Numbered from the stretch's first letter, positions 28,153 to 36,446 are shown. The stretch is DNA of 64,000 bases from Candidatus Thorarchaeota archaeon (GCA_018238205.1 JABCTV010000002.1:1-64000), one strand, 5' to 3'. Notes: a model not told the origin generated them from the sequence alone. Translations and numbers: made by a program.

Positions 28153-28644
28153 GTGAAGAAATTGGAGTTCATAGTGAAACCAATTGGAGTAATTAGGACA
28201 CCTTTCACATCAAGTGAATATACTCCTATTCAGTCGAGTAAGTCAAATACAAATGGACACGTGGAGGTTTATTCAGAATATCTGGATGCCCTCAAGTCAC
28301 TAGATGATTTTTCACACATCATTCTTCTTTATTGGTTCCACATGGCAAAACAACCTAAGATGCGAGAAAAACCGTTCCTTGATACTGAAGAACATGGTCT
28401 TTTCTCAATAAGAGCTCCTTCACGACCGAATCCTATTGGAATATCAATTGTCAAGCTTCTCAGTATTGAAGGAACTCGTTTGAATATTGAAGGCGTCGAT
28501 ATGCTTGACAAAACTCCATTGATTGATATCAAACCCTTTGTACCAGAGTTTGACAATAGACCTCTAGCAACATCCGGATGGTTAGCTAAATCAACACTAG
28601 TAGAAAATCACCCACACATTGCTGATGACCGTTTTGAAAAATGA
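28153..28644 (+). CDS. trmO: tRNA (N6-threonylcarbamoyladenosine37) methyltransferase TrmO
   Basis: 163 residues starting with GTG (KKLEFIVKPIGVIRTPF). UPF0066/TsaA fold: FKxIGxIRTPF opening, DGFSHIILLYWFH-type central strand, then the signature APSRPNPIGISIVKLLSIEG and MLDKTPLIDIKPFVPEFD. TrmO uses SAM to N6-methylate t6A37 in threonine tRNAs in bacteria, and archaeal members are assumed to act likewise. Divergent from glyA. Confidence 0.88.
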   Translation: MKKLEFIVKPIGVIRTPFTSSEYTPIQSSKSNTNGHVEVYSEYLDALKSLDDFSHIILLYWFHMAKQPKMREKPFLDTEEHGLFSIRAPSRPNPIGISIVKLLSIEGTRLNIEGVDMLDKTPLIDIKPFVPEFDNRPLATSGWLAKSTLVENHPHIADDRFEK

Positions 28645-28948
28645 CATAAAAATTGAAATATCTTAGAGATGCTTCGCGCTAGGCTTAGCTTCGTTATATG
28701 ACTTACGAATCGGATTCTCTGATTGAAGTTAATCCCCTAGATGGGTACAAGAGAATCTATTACTATTTTGAGCATATGAACACTTACAGAGTATTTAACT
28801 AAACCGGACCCATTGTAATATATTACCTATGCAATAACTAGGAAGTCTAGAATCTACAGGTCTACGGTGAGCAGGACCCGTAACCAACAAGTCCTACAAT
28901 AACTAATTCTTTGAAAATCTAGGTATAAAATGAAATGAGAAGAGGGAG
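28645..28948. other. Non-coding stretch, nothing recognised except a TATA-like box
   Basis: 304 AT-rich bases between trmO and the exported 173-residue protein. A TATA-like TATAAAA sits at 28924-28930, about 20 bases before the next ATG, so that gene may have a very short leader. GGGAG directly precedes the ATG. No tRNA, stable hairpin or remnant ORF was found. Confidence 0.4.
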
Positions 28949-29470
28949 ATGAAATTAAGGAAAATCAAGCAACACACAATACTGATTGGGCTGACTATGT
29001 TGATTTGTTCGTTCATTCTTGTAGTTGGTGTCACAGCAACAACCCCAATTGAAACCTTAGGGCACAAGACACCTATCACGTTTGGGTTCACCAACGTTCA
29101 TGATGGAAATTTTGAGAGAATGTGGTTTTCAGATGGAATACTTCACTTGCGTGGCGCCCCCCATGACGGTATAGTTTCGGGTGATTTGTTAGGTACCCTA
29201 ACATATACAGGTGATATCAATCTCAACATGGAAACCTATGACGGTACAGGTCAGGGCATCCTTTGCCTTAGTGTGACTTATGGCGATTTGTCTGGGACTT
29301 TTAGAGGACGAATGGTCATCAAGGTCAATGGTGGAATCATAACTGCTATGTTCATTTGCCATGGTGATGGTGACTTTGAAGGGATGAAACTCAAAGGCAC
29401 AGGTGGAGGGATTATGAACCCTGAAACGATCTACTTAGCAGATGCTATCATTCTGAATCCCCATGGTTGA
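28949..29470 (+). CDS. Exported protein of unknown function
   Basis: 173 residues. A basic N-terminus (MKLRKIKQ) and one hydrophobic helix (about 11-31) ending in VTATTP suggest a signal peptide or N-terminal anchor. The rest is beta-rich and glycine-rich, with VSGDLLGTLTYTGDI, DLSGTFRGRMVI and a tail GTGGGIMNPE. No catalytic motif was recognised. Its signal peptide ends with the same ATTP string as the 487-residue protein downstream. A strong terminator follows. It precedes the tRNA-Lys integration array. Confidence 0.6.
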   Translation: MKLRKIKQHTILIGLTMLICSFILVVGVTATTPIETLGHKTPITFGFTNVHDGNFERMWFSDGILHLRGAPHDGIVSGDLLGTLTYTGDINLNMETYDGTGQGILCLSVTYGDLSGTFRGRMVIKVNGGIITAMFICHGDGDFEGMKLKGTGGGIMNPETIYLADAIILNPHG

Positions 29471-29484
29471 TAACTACTTTCTAT

Positions 29485-29525
29485 GAGTGCAATTCAGATT
29501 CTGGATTCGCACTCTTTTTTCTTTT
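29485..29525 (+). terminator. Strong hairpin terminator
   Basis: A 13-bp stem with one bulged C: GAGTGCAATTCAG pairs with CTGGATT plus GCACTC around a 3-base loop, followed by TTTTTTCTTTT. It isolates the exported-protein gene from the tRNA downstream. Confidence 0.75.
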
Positions 29526-29558
29526 CAACACCTTAGTGTCAGTAAGTACCACAATCTC

Positions 29559-29564
29559 TATAAA
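29559..29564 (+). promoter_or_regulatory. TATA box for tRNA-Lys
   Basis: TATAAA ends 26 bases before the first tRNA base, the expected spacing for archaeal RNA polymerase. Confidence 0.5.
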
Positions 29565-29590
29565 CTGAAATCGAGCAAATGCGAAATTAC

Positions 29591-29755
29591 GGGCCAGTGG
29601 CTAAGCCAGGCATAGCGACAGGTCATCAGAGATTCTCTGGTGAGTTGAAGCTCTTAACTTGTAGATCTTGGGAATTCCCCGAGTTCAAGGACTGGTCGTG
29701 GGTTCACGATAGTTAATTTCCAACTATCGGCCTAAAAATCCCACCTGGCCCGCCA
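29591..29755 (+). tRNA. tRNA-Lys(CTT) with three introns and encoded CCA
   Basis: Folding by hand gives acceptor GGGCCAG/CTGGCCC, D-stem GCTA/TAGC, anticodon stem ACAAG/CTTGT with loop CTCTTAA (anticodon CTT at 29653-29655), variable AGGTC, T-stem GTGGG/CCCAC, discriminator G and CCA. This requires removing about 28 nt at 29/30 (29621-29648), about 30 nt at 45/46 (29665-29694) and about 30 nt inside the T-loop (near 29707-29736). Removal leaves exactly 77 nt. Each intron has its own hairpin: 9 bp in the first, a 6-bp CTTGGG stem in the second, and a perfect CGATAGTT/AACTATCG in the T-loop intron. Exact junctions may shift by 1-2 nt. G73 and the GGGCC acceptor are usual for archaeal tRNA-Lys. 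Confidence 0.88.
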
Positions 29756-30022
29756 TATTCTTTTTATTATTCAGAACAATCTTTGAACAAAGACTCTCTA
29801 TTTTATTCAAATAACTATCAAAATTAGTTATAACTTGTTTTTTTTCGAAGCACCAAAGGTCTTTTGTGCATAGTCTGCATATTTATGATTCAATAGATAG
29901 TGCATCGTTTTGCAAGGTCATTACAAAGGCTAGAATCGCATGACTACAGGTGATTCGTACCAAGACCGCTTTATTCTGGGGATACAAGATTAATCCTATT
30001 TTGTAATAGGAGAGCTAAGAAA

Positions 30023-31486
30023 ATGAAAGAAAAAGAATTGAAAAAGATGAAGATAGCTTCAGCAATTCTAGCTGTGCTGCTTTTCTTTAGTTTGTTTTTT
30101 GCATTAGCAACAGATCAAGCTACAGCAACAACCCCCGAAATCGACATTATCGTTGATGAAGGGAATATCACTGACCATCTTTGGTCATCTGATGGAACTA
30201 AAATAGCATATATCAAGTGTCCAGAGGGACAATTTTGGGGTGACCTCTGGATTGCGGAGTGGGACGGTAAGGAAATCAAGAATAAACAGCTGATATACAC
30301 GGAAGCCGACTATAATCATTTAGAAGACTGGCAGGGTGACTGGATTCTTTTCATGATACGTGGAGAAGATAGTACACCTGATGAATACTATGGTCGTAAT
30401 GAATTGTGGAAAATCCGGGATGATGGGAGTGATCTTACTCAGATTACATTCACTTATACTAATGGAATAAAATATACAGAAAACGGGTATTACTATTACA
30501 GAGGTTCTGTTGGGTGGGGTAGATTCATTCCCGGAACAGAACTTGTGTATTTTTCAGCTCATAATGGCAATGGATGGTATAGACCATATACTTGTAATAA
30601 TGACGGTACTGACCAGTGGAATTATGTCAGTGCTTCAGATCATCCGTATTCATTTACCATCGGTATGTCACCAACTGGTAACAAACTTGTATGGGGTAAC
30701 GCTTGGTATTGGAATGCACCCACTGAAGCTCTAATGGTATGTAATCCAGATGGTACAGAGAGAGAAATGATTAAGTCATTCGACAAACGTACTTTCCCGC
30801 TAGTACTAGCAGACGGGAATACAGTCGTTTATAGCTGGTATGACGGTGACATACATGCAATTGACATGGATGGAAGCAATGACAGGATGATCCTTAACGA
30901 TGAATATTTCAACCATTGGGAGAACTATCATCCTGTTGATGGACAGTCACTGTTAATGACAAGCGACCGGGTAGATGGAAATAAGCACATTTTCAAGATA
31001 AACATAGACGGTACTGAAATCATTCAACTTACAGACGGCTTATGTAATGATGATCGTGCAAGTTATTCCCAAAATGCTCATGAGATTCTGTACAGACGAA
31101 TGCCTCTTGAATCCGAACCATATCAACTTGTCATTAAAAGAATCGTTAAACTCATTGAAATTGACATCAAACCTTGTAGCTTGCCCAACCCTATCAACCT
31201 CAAATCCAAAGGAAAAATCACAGTGGCGATACTGACTACTGATGATTTTGATGCTTCAACTGTTGACCCTGTTACGATAGAATTTGCAGGAGCTAGTCCA
31301 CTAAAATGGCATCTCTCAGATGTGGACCTTGATGGTGACATAGATCTTGTCCTACACTTCAAGACACAAGAACTCGAGCTGACAAATGACAGTATTGAAG
31401 CAACCTTGACTGGAGAAACATTTGATTCTAAACAAATCATAGGAACCGACTCAGTTAGAATAGTTCCCCTGAAAATTTGCAAATAA
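30023..31486 (+). CDS. Secreted beta-propeller (TolB/WD40-like) protein
   Basis: 487 residues. N-terminal signal: basic start (MKEKELKKMKIA) and a hydrophobic helix ending at about residue 37. Then TolB/DPP-like propeller blades with repeated pattern LWSSDGTKIAYI, LWKIRDDGSDLTQIT, YTCNNDGTDQWNYV, VCNPDGTEREMI, AIDMDGSNDRMI and KINIDGTEIIQLT. The C-terminal about 110 residues (from IEIDIKPCSLPNPINLKSKG) form a calcium-type domain with DVDLDGDIDLVLHF, common on secreted archaeal and bacterial proteins. Function is unknown and binding is more likely than catalysis. It is the only gene in the first segment between tRNA-Lys and its first 3'-end copy. Confidence 0.75.
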   Translation: MKEKELKKMKIASAILAVLLFFSLFFALATDQATATTPEIDIIVDEGNITDHLWSSDGTKIAYIKCPEGQFWGDLWIAEWDGKEIKNKQLIYTEADYNHLEDWQGDWILFMIRGEDSTPDEYYGRNELWKIRDDGSDLTQITFTYTNGIKYTENGYYYYRGSVGWGRFIPGTELVYFSAHNGNGWYRPYTCNNDGTDQWNYVSASDHPYSFTIGMSPTGNKLVWGNAWYWNAPTEALMVCNPDGTEREMIKSFDKRTFPLVLADGNTVVYSWYDGDIHAIDMDGSNDRMILNDEYFNHWENYHPVDGQSLLMTSDRVDGNKHIFKINIDGTEIIQLTDGLCNDDRASYSQNAHEILYRRMPLESEPYQLVIKRIVKLIEIDIKPCSLPNPINLKSKGKITVAILTTDDFDASTVDPVTIEFAGASPLKWHLSDVDLDGDIDLVLHFKTQELELTNDSIEATLTGETFDSKQIIGTDSVRIVPLKICK

Positions 31487-31520
31487 TGACAGAGGAATCT
31501 AAATCAATTGATACTATTAT

Positions 31521-31550
31521 TGAGGGGTCTTACGCCCCTCATATTTTTCT
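31521..31550 (+). terminator. Terminator after the propeller gene
   Basis: 7-bp stem TGAGGGG/CCCCTCA with a 7-base loop, followed by TATTTTTCTT. Confidence 0.7.
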
Positions 31551-31558
31551 TACAGATT

Positions 31559-31590
31559 AGAATAGTTCAAATCCCTCCTGGCCCGCCATC
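31559..31590 (+). repeat. tRNA-Lys 3'-end copy R1 (att-like scar)
   Basis: The core at 31566-31588 spells a T-loop TTCAAAT, T-stem 3' strand CCCTC, acceptor strand CTGGCCC, discriminator G and CCA. No matching 5' half, D-arm or anticodon arm lies upstream, so this is not a tRNA gene. It matches the last 20 bases of the resident tRNA-Lys with one mismatch (CCCTC for CCCAC). The AGAATA just upstream is shared with R2. Best read as an old integrase attachment scar. Confidence 0.7.
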
Positions 31591-31658
31591 ATACAAAAAC
31601 TTGCTTCAATCCAATTTTCTATTAATATTCAAATCTGTAGTTTATATGGTAATTCAAA

Positions 31659-32516
31659 ATGAGTAGAGCACTCAAGACTGATACGGGAGAGATTCGCTTC
31701 ATCTGGAAACTTGGAATTACTCTCATTCTGATTCTTATGCTAATTGTCATTAGTAGACTCAGTCTGATATTTACAGTTCAGCAAATCCTCATTTTGCAAG
31801 GGACCCCATCATCTGTTGCTTTTCAAAATGCACAAATCTTTGTTGCTGAATCAGCTGAGGGGCAAGCCATTGCGAGTTCTCTCGACTTTCTCTTGATGTT
31901 CTTACTTGTTATCTTACTAGTCACCCGCTTCGAGAAACGTGAGTTTTACTTAGCGAATATTGGTTTGGATATACAGCGTAATACCTTGACATTCTTGCTA
32001 CTGGGATTAGTCATTGGATGTGGTCTCTTTCTTGGATCTGTGATGTTTGGAGTTCTTTTTAGCACTGTAGAGTTCCCGATTTTCTCTGATCTTACCCAAT
32101 GGGCAGTCTCTAGCACATTAGTGGCTTCAATGATCTTCTTTACTTTGAACAGTTTTTGGCAGGAAGTTATATTTCGGGGATATTTGCAGACCCGTGCAGT
32201 TGAAAGATACGGTCAAATGCTCGGTATTGTGGGAATTACAGCAATCTTTGTTCTTTTTCATGGACTAGTTCAATCTCTTACACTTGTAGGAATTATCTCA
32301 GGCATGCTGTTGTTCATTTTCATTGGACTGCTTTATGAAAAAACTAGATCACTCTTCTTTGTGGGTGTGATTCATGCTGTTCTTAATTTCCTAAAGGTTC
32401 AACTTGATATCACGTTTCATGGATTAGAAGCTGTCGTCACATATGGTATTGCACTTCTACTATTGATTCTAGTGATATACAAAACTGAGAAGGTACCATC
32501 AACTAACTTTCAATAG
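31659..32516 (+). CDS. CAAX-family (CPBP) intramembrane protease
   Basis: 285 residues with about eight hydrophobic helices. The three CPBP/Abi motifs are present: QEVIFRGYLQTR (the EExxxR motif with Q in place of the first E), FVLFHGL (FxxxH) and HAVLN (HxxxN/B). These glutamate- and histidine-dependent membrane proteases act in prenyl-protein processing, immunity-protein or signalling roles, and the substrate is not predictable here. It is the single gene between R1 and R2, so it is probably mobile or acquired. Confidence 0.82.
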   Translation: MSRALKTDTGEIRFIWKLGITLILILMLIVISRLSLIFTVQQILILQGTPSSVAFQNAQIFVAESAEGQAIASSLDFLLMFLLVILLVTRFEKREFYLANIGLDIQRNTLTFLLLGLVIGCGLFLGSVMFGVLFSTVEFPIFSDLTQWAVSSTLVASMIFFTLNSFWQEVIFRGYLQTRAVERYGQMLGIVGITAIFVLFHGLVQSLTLVGIISGMLLFIFIGLLYEKTRSLFFVGVIHAVLNFLKVQLDITFHGLEAVVTYGIALLLLILVIYKTEKVPSTNFQ

Positions 32517-32527
32517 ATTCTACTGTA

Positions 32528-32560
32528 AGAATATTTTCAAATCCATCCTGGCCCGCCATC
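32528..32560 (+). repeat. tRNA-Lys 3'-end copy R2 (att-like scar)
   Basis: The core at 32536-32558 has TTCAAAT, CCATC, CTGGCCC, G and CCA in the order of a tRNA 3' end. It differs from R1 by one base in the core and one inserted base in the upstream AGAATA block. No tRNA 5' part lies upstream. It begins 11 bases after the CAAX protease stop. Confidence 0.7.
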
Positions 32561-32579
32561 TACTTCTTAATACACGAAA

Positions 32580-33548
32580 TTATTTGGATAATTTATCGAG
32601 TCTTGAAATTCTTTCTTCAGCCTCAGCCATCATTCTATCCAATAATTCCTGAACAGAGGGAATATCTTTGATTAAGCCTACACCTTGACCGCAACTTACA
32701 ACCCCCACGTCAATATCTCCTTCCCTGTACATCTTTTCTGCTTTATCTCCAGAGGCAGCTTGAATGAGAATGAATAGTGGTGATTTTTGATTCTCTAGTT
32801 CAAGTACGTGCTGTGCTGCTTTATTGTTCCATAGTCTGTGGGTATTACCAACAGAACGCAAAGCCAGAGTTGTATCGGTTTCTGCTGCGTTAACAAATGC
32901 CTGTTTGAGATTGTCATGTATGGGACATTCCTTTGTAGCCATCATTCTTGTACCCATAATTACTCCTTCAGCACCCAGGGCCAAGATTGCAGCAATACCT
33001 CTGCCATCTGTTATTCCACCTCCAGCAATTACGGGAACATCTAGAGCATCAACTACGGATGGAGTCATTACCATCGTTCCTATATCTAGAGTACCAGTAG
33101 CTCCACCATTTTCATATCCAACTACAGTTACCATATCCGCCCCCAGGGATGCTCCTTTTATCGCATATCTTACTCCCGCACATTTGTGAATCCAGATGAC
33201 ATCTTTGAATTTTGGCACCAAATCCTCTGGGGCTTTGTGACCACTTGTTTCAATGATTTTTACACCCTCGGCTAATGTAGCATCCACATAATCTTCTAGC
33301 TTGTCTTGAGGCATCAAAGCGGGGAACAAATTGATATTAACTGCAAATGGTTGATTTGTAAGAGATTGCGTTTTCTTGATTGCATCGCGCAGTTCATCAG
33401 GTGATTTGTAATTTGCACTGGCTAACACAGCACAGGCACCAGCATTACTAACTGCCGCGACAAATTCAGGATTAGAAATTCTTGCCATGGCCCCTGCTAT
33501 AATCGGATATTTACATTCCAACATCTCAGTTACTTTTGTCTTTATCAT
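32580..33548 (-). CDS. Nitronate monooxygenase-family flavoprotein
   Basis: 322-residue FMN TIM barrel of the NMO/2-nitropropane dioxygenase group. Features are YPIIAGAMARISNPEFVAAVSNAG at the start (given here in parts: YPIIAGAM, then SNPEFVAAVSNAG), MVTVVGYENGGATG, DVPVIAGGGITDGRGIAA, and ALGAEGVIMGTRMMAT. The FMN-phosphate loop and catalytic-site His (ETSGHKAPEDL) are present. The family also holds FabK-like enoyl reductases, so substrate is uncertain. It is the only gene between R2 and R3 and is opposite in strand to its two neighbours. Confidence 0.85.
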   Translation of the reverse strand: MIKTKVTEMLECKYPIIAGAMARISNPEFVAAVSNAGACAVLASANYKSPDELRDAIKKTQSLTNQPFAVNINLFPALMPQDKLEDYVDATLAEGVKIIETSGHKAPEDLVPKFKDVIWIHKCAGVRYAIKGASLGADMVTVVGYENGGATGTLDIGTMVMTPSVVDALDVPVIAGGGITDGRGIAAILALGAEGVIMGTRMMATKECPIHDNLKQAFVNAAETDTTLALRSVGNTHRLWNNKAAQHVLELENQKSPLFILIQAASGDKAEKMYREGDIDVGVVSCGQGVGLIKDIPSVQELLDRMMAEAEERISRLDKLSK

Positions 33549-33645
33549 TTAGTTCACACACTTCTCTTAGTCATTGACCAGATTCTCACAGATAAATCTC
33601 ATTATTCATCGGATGGACCAATCGCTATGATGCCTTACTGCTACG

Positions 33646-33677
33646 GAGAGTGATTCAAATCTCTCCTGACCCGCCAT
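33646..33677 (+). repeat. tRNA-Lys 3'-end copy R3 (att-like scar)
   Basis: The core at 33654-33676 has TTCAAAT, CTCTC, CTGACCC, G and CCA, the most diverged of the three copies. GAGAG lies just upstream and could pair with CTCTC, but three extra bases (TGA) intervene and no acceptor 5' strand or anticodon arm exists. It marks the distal end of the array. Confidence 0.6.
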
Positions 33678-33759
33678 TCTGATTCTATTATATTTCGATA
33701 TGGGATTATAACCATGAATTATGATAATCGATTAGAATAATGATCTCTCCTATTTGGTG

Positions 33760-34041
33760 ATGCAATTGGAAAAGTATGTAACTCCGTTAAATCCAGAAGA
33801 TTCTCTTCTTCCAGTGACTTTCCTTGATGGGATTACCTCTAGAGAAACTCCTGTTCCAACTCTATACGCAATACGATTCTTCTGTAGAGAGTTAGAAACA
33901 ACACTTGATACCTTGTTACAAAGTCAAGAATTACAGGAGCTTCTTAGCAATAGGACTGAGGAAAAGGAAGAGATCCATGAATCCCTTCAAAGAGTCTTGC
34001 ATCGATTTCAAGAGTTTCTCATGGTGGATGCTCGTCGATAG
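33760..34041 (+). CDS. Small hypothetical protein
   Basis: 93 residues from ATG 33760 (MQLEKYVTPLNPED). In-frame GTG and TTG starts lie just upstream. The first half is neutral and the second half (about 45-90) is a charged amphipathic helix with possible coiled coil (LQELLSNRTEEKEEIHESLQ). No cysteine, signal or motif. It stands alone between the tRNA-scar array and the LinD-like gene. The family is not recognised. Confidence 0.45.
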   Translation: MQLEKYVTPLNPEDSLLPVTFLDGITSRETPVPTLYAIRFFCRELETTLDTLLQSQELQELLSNRTEEKEEIHESLQRVLHRFQEFLMVDARR

Positions 34042-34184
34042 TATCTCCAATCACAACTCCGTTATTTCTTCTCTGTACTTGGCAGTTAATATTCTAGTAT
34101 TATGTAAACTATTTATGGTACGAGTGCAACCCCTTCCAAACTCTATAATCCCCTACTGCTTTAGAATTCACGATGTGAGCCTCG

Positions 34185-35822
34185 ATGTCCAAAATACTCA
34201 AACATAACAAGTTTCTTCTCAGTGCTATTGTGATTACCATTGTTCTTTCAGGAATGACCTTTGGAAACATACCTGCACCCACTGTACCCCAAGGCACTCA
34301 GATAGTAAATGGTGACACCTACAACTTTGCAGATTATAATTCATTGACACATGAACAGATAGCACTATACAACTACTTGTCCTCTATCGTTCTTGATGAG
34401 CCCGTGAATTCATTTGACAATTGGTCCGCGGACCAATATTGGGGATACCTTCACTATATGTTGGCCTTCACCCAGTATGTGTTTTCAACAGTCTTTGAAA
34501 CCACTCCTGGTTACAGGACAGCTCACTATGAAGACCCAGCACATCAACTGATTAAGAAAATGAACACCACATCGGGAGAGTTTGGGAATGAATCAATAGA
34601 GTACATCGAATGGATTTATCGCGGTTTTGAAGTATACCACTGGCCAAATGCAACGGATCCTACTGATTTGTACATGGGTGATTATCGAGGACCTACGAAT
34701 ATTATGTGGACTGGTCATTACGCACTGATGGAGGCATTGTATGAACGCAGCTTCAACACTGGGGAATTCATTGACGAAATTACATGGTTCATAGAGGACT
34801 GGAACAACTCTCTTACAACAGATGGTTACGGTAACCCACAAGAGGGAGGAATTTGGGAAACAGGCCTTATTCCATGTGAACCTTACATAGTCTTCTCTCA
34901 ATGTAACAGTATCTCAATATTCTGTACTGAACTCTATGACAACATATATGGAACTCAGTGGATGGAATCTGGTCTATGGGATTATGGTCTCAATTTTATC
35001 AATACTGAAATGCATGATTACTATGGTCTCTTTATTGATGGATACTTTGTTCAACAACCAATTGGTGCTACTATCTCAACAGTAGCTCCTGAAGTAGTTC
35101 CAAACCCTGCAGTTGATATCCATTCCACAGATGGTAGACCTAAGGATAATGCATATGGTACTGCATGGGCTTTGACCTTCTTAGAGTATACACAACCCGA
35201 GCTCTCAATTGCTGATTATGACCCCTTCATGGAGGGCTATGGTGTAGATGTTTCCGCAGATATGATGTACACGGTAGGGTCTCTCAACAATATTGGTAAT
35301 TTTGGTGATGTTGATGGCATGCTTGGGACTTTCTTCGCAAGCGTTCTAGCTAATCAGAGAGGAGACTACGTAACACGTGATCGTCTTCAAAATTTCCTGA
35401 CTGGGGCATACAACCAAGTTTGGTCTGCTGATGGTAGAGAAATGTACTATGACACCTCCGCTCTACTCAATTTCCTTAAACCTGTCACTGCTGGATTCAA
35501 AATCTGGTCAACTGTCCCTGTTACCATGCGTGATTTAGGTGATGCTAGACCAGCTGGGTTCTGGGATTGGCCATACATATCAGCAGCTGATGATGATAGT
35601 ATCTGGGTGTATCAGGCTGAATGGGATCCAGTAAATGAAGGATTTATTCTCAACATCAAAGTGGATGAAACAGCGACACTCACTTTCAGTAACTTTGACT
35701 CGACTCCTACAGCATATTCTGGAGGTTTAGCAATTGGAGATTTTGTAGCATCTGGCGCTGATTACATATTGACCCTTACACCAGGTTCGTATAACATTGT
35801 AATCACTCAAGGAGGTAGTTAA
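34185..35822 (+). CDS. Secreted linalool dehydratase/isomerase-like protein
   Basis: 545 residues with an N-terminal signal (basic KILKHNK, hydrophobic to about residue 27). The body reads as an alpha/alpha barrel. DYRGPTNIMWTGHYALM (H178) and GLIPCEPYIVFSQCNS carry two cysteines nine residues apart (C231, C240). In LinD, from memory, a His and a Cys pair with the same nine-residue spacing form the active site, so the fold call is reasonable. A beta-rich domain follows (about 460-545). Substrate is unknown. It is coupled to a membrane protein whose ATG follows the stop directly (TAAATG). Confidence 0.55.
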   Translation: MSKILKHNKFLLSAIVITIVLSGMTFGNIPAPTVPQGTQIVNGDTYNFADYNSLTHEQIALYNYLSSIVLDEPVNSFDNWSADQYWGYLHYMLAFTQYVFSTVFETTPGYRTAHYEDPAHQLIKKMNTTSGEFGNESIEYIEWIYRGFEVYHWPNATDPTDLYMGDYRGPTNIMWTGHYALMEALYERSFNTGEFIDEITWFIEDWNNSLTTDGYGNPQEGGIWETGLIPCEPYIVFSQCNSISIFCTELYDNIYGTQWMESGLWDYGLNFINTEMHDYYGLFIDGYFVQQPIGATISTVAPEVVPNPAVDIHSTDGRPKDNAYGTAWALTFLEYTQPELSIADYDPFMEGYGVDVSADMMYTVGSLNNIGNFGDVDGMLGTFFASVLANQRGDYVTRDRLQNFLTGAYNQVWSADGREMYYDTSALLNFLKPVTAGFKIWSTVPVTMRDLGDARPAGFWDWPYISAADDDSIWVYQAEWDPVNEGFILNIKVDETATLTFSNFDSTPTAYSGGLAIGDFVASGADYILTLTPGSYNIVITQGGS

Positions 35823-36428
35823 ATGGCTTCTGAAGACATTACTATCTCCCCAGAATCAGAGAAATCCATACTTGACCGATTATATCTCCAGAACGTCCGA
35901 GAGATACTCCTAACAATCATTTGCATTGCTTTGGGCATTAGTTTCTTTCTTGGTTTTTCCCTTATTCAAATGCCTTACATCATGATTTCGTTCTTTGCAT
36001 TAGGACTTGCACCAGCATATGCAATAATCGCAGTAACTGGTGCTATCAGAGGACCATTTGCAGGATTTATAGTTGGAGCGCTAGGGAAACTATTCACCGA
36101 TCTGTTTCTTTATGGTATGATTCCACTCATGGGTCTACCATACCTTGCTTATGGAGTGCTGGGTCTAATCGTAGGCTTAGCCACCTATGATTTCACAGAG
36201 GGAAGATCGCTAGCTAAGATGTCAATACTCTCGATGGTAGGTCTTGCATTCACATTGATGTTAGTCGTAGTTATTGGACTACTGTTGGGTGATGTAGCAA
36301 TACTAGTTGGGATTGCATTCATTTTGTTACCTCAACTGACCTTGGGACTTCCTTCAGTATTTCTCCTTACACCAATCTTTGCTAGAGTATGGTATATCCT
36401 AAAGGAGAATGTTCCTCTTCCTATTTAG
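35823..36428 (+). CDS. ECF transporter S-component-like membrane protein
   Basis: 201 residues with about six hydrophobic helices. ITGAIRGPFAGFIVGALGKLFTDL-type loop (AIRGPFAGFIVGALG, then KLFTDLF) resembles vitamin-binding S components of energy-coupling factor transporters. No ATPase or T component is nearby, as is usual for group II systems that share a module. The start abuts the LinD-like stop, so both are probably made together, and the S-like protein may import a product or cofactor of the secreted enzyme. That is inference. Alternative: a general membrane protein of unknown function. Confidence 0.5.
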   Translation: MASEDITISPESEKSILDRLYLQNVREILLTIICIALGISFFLGFSLIQMPYIMISFFALGLAPAYAIIAVTGAIRGPFAGFIVGALGKLFTDLFLYGMIPLMGLPYLAYGVLGLIVGLATYDFTEGRSLAKMSILSMVGLAFTLMLVVVIGLLLGDVAILVGIAFILLPQLTLGLPSVFLLTPIFARVWYILKENVPLPI

Positions 36429-36446
36429 TCGACGAAAAGTAATTGA

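Noticed and set aside
28645..28948. Small RNA or tRNA in the gap before the exported protein
   Set aside because: No cloverleaf, box C/D pair or stable hairpin could be drawn.
31500..31590. A split or intron-laden second tRNA-Lys ending at R1
   Set aside because: No 5' acceptor strand, D-arm or anticodon arm can be found upstream; the GAGGGG that could pair with CCCTC belongs to the terminator hairpin of the propeller gene.
31559..33677. Integron attC array reading of the three repeats
   Set aside because: The repeats are 23-32 bases, not palindromic, lack R/L boxes and clearly match a tRNA 3' end; no IntI gene is present.
33600..33677. Functional tRNA ending at R3
   Set aside because: GAGAG/CTCTC pairing leaves a ten-base T-loop and there is no GGGTCAG or anticodon arm upstream.
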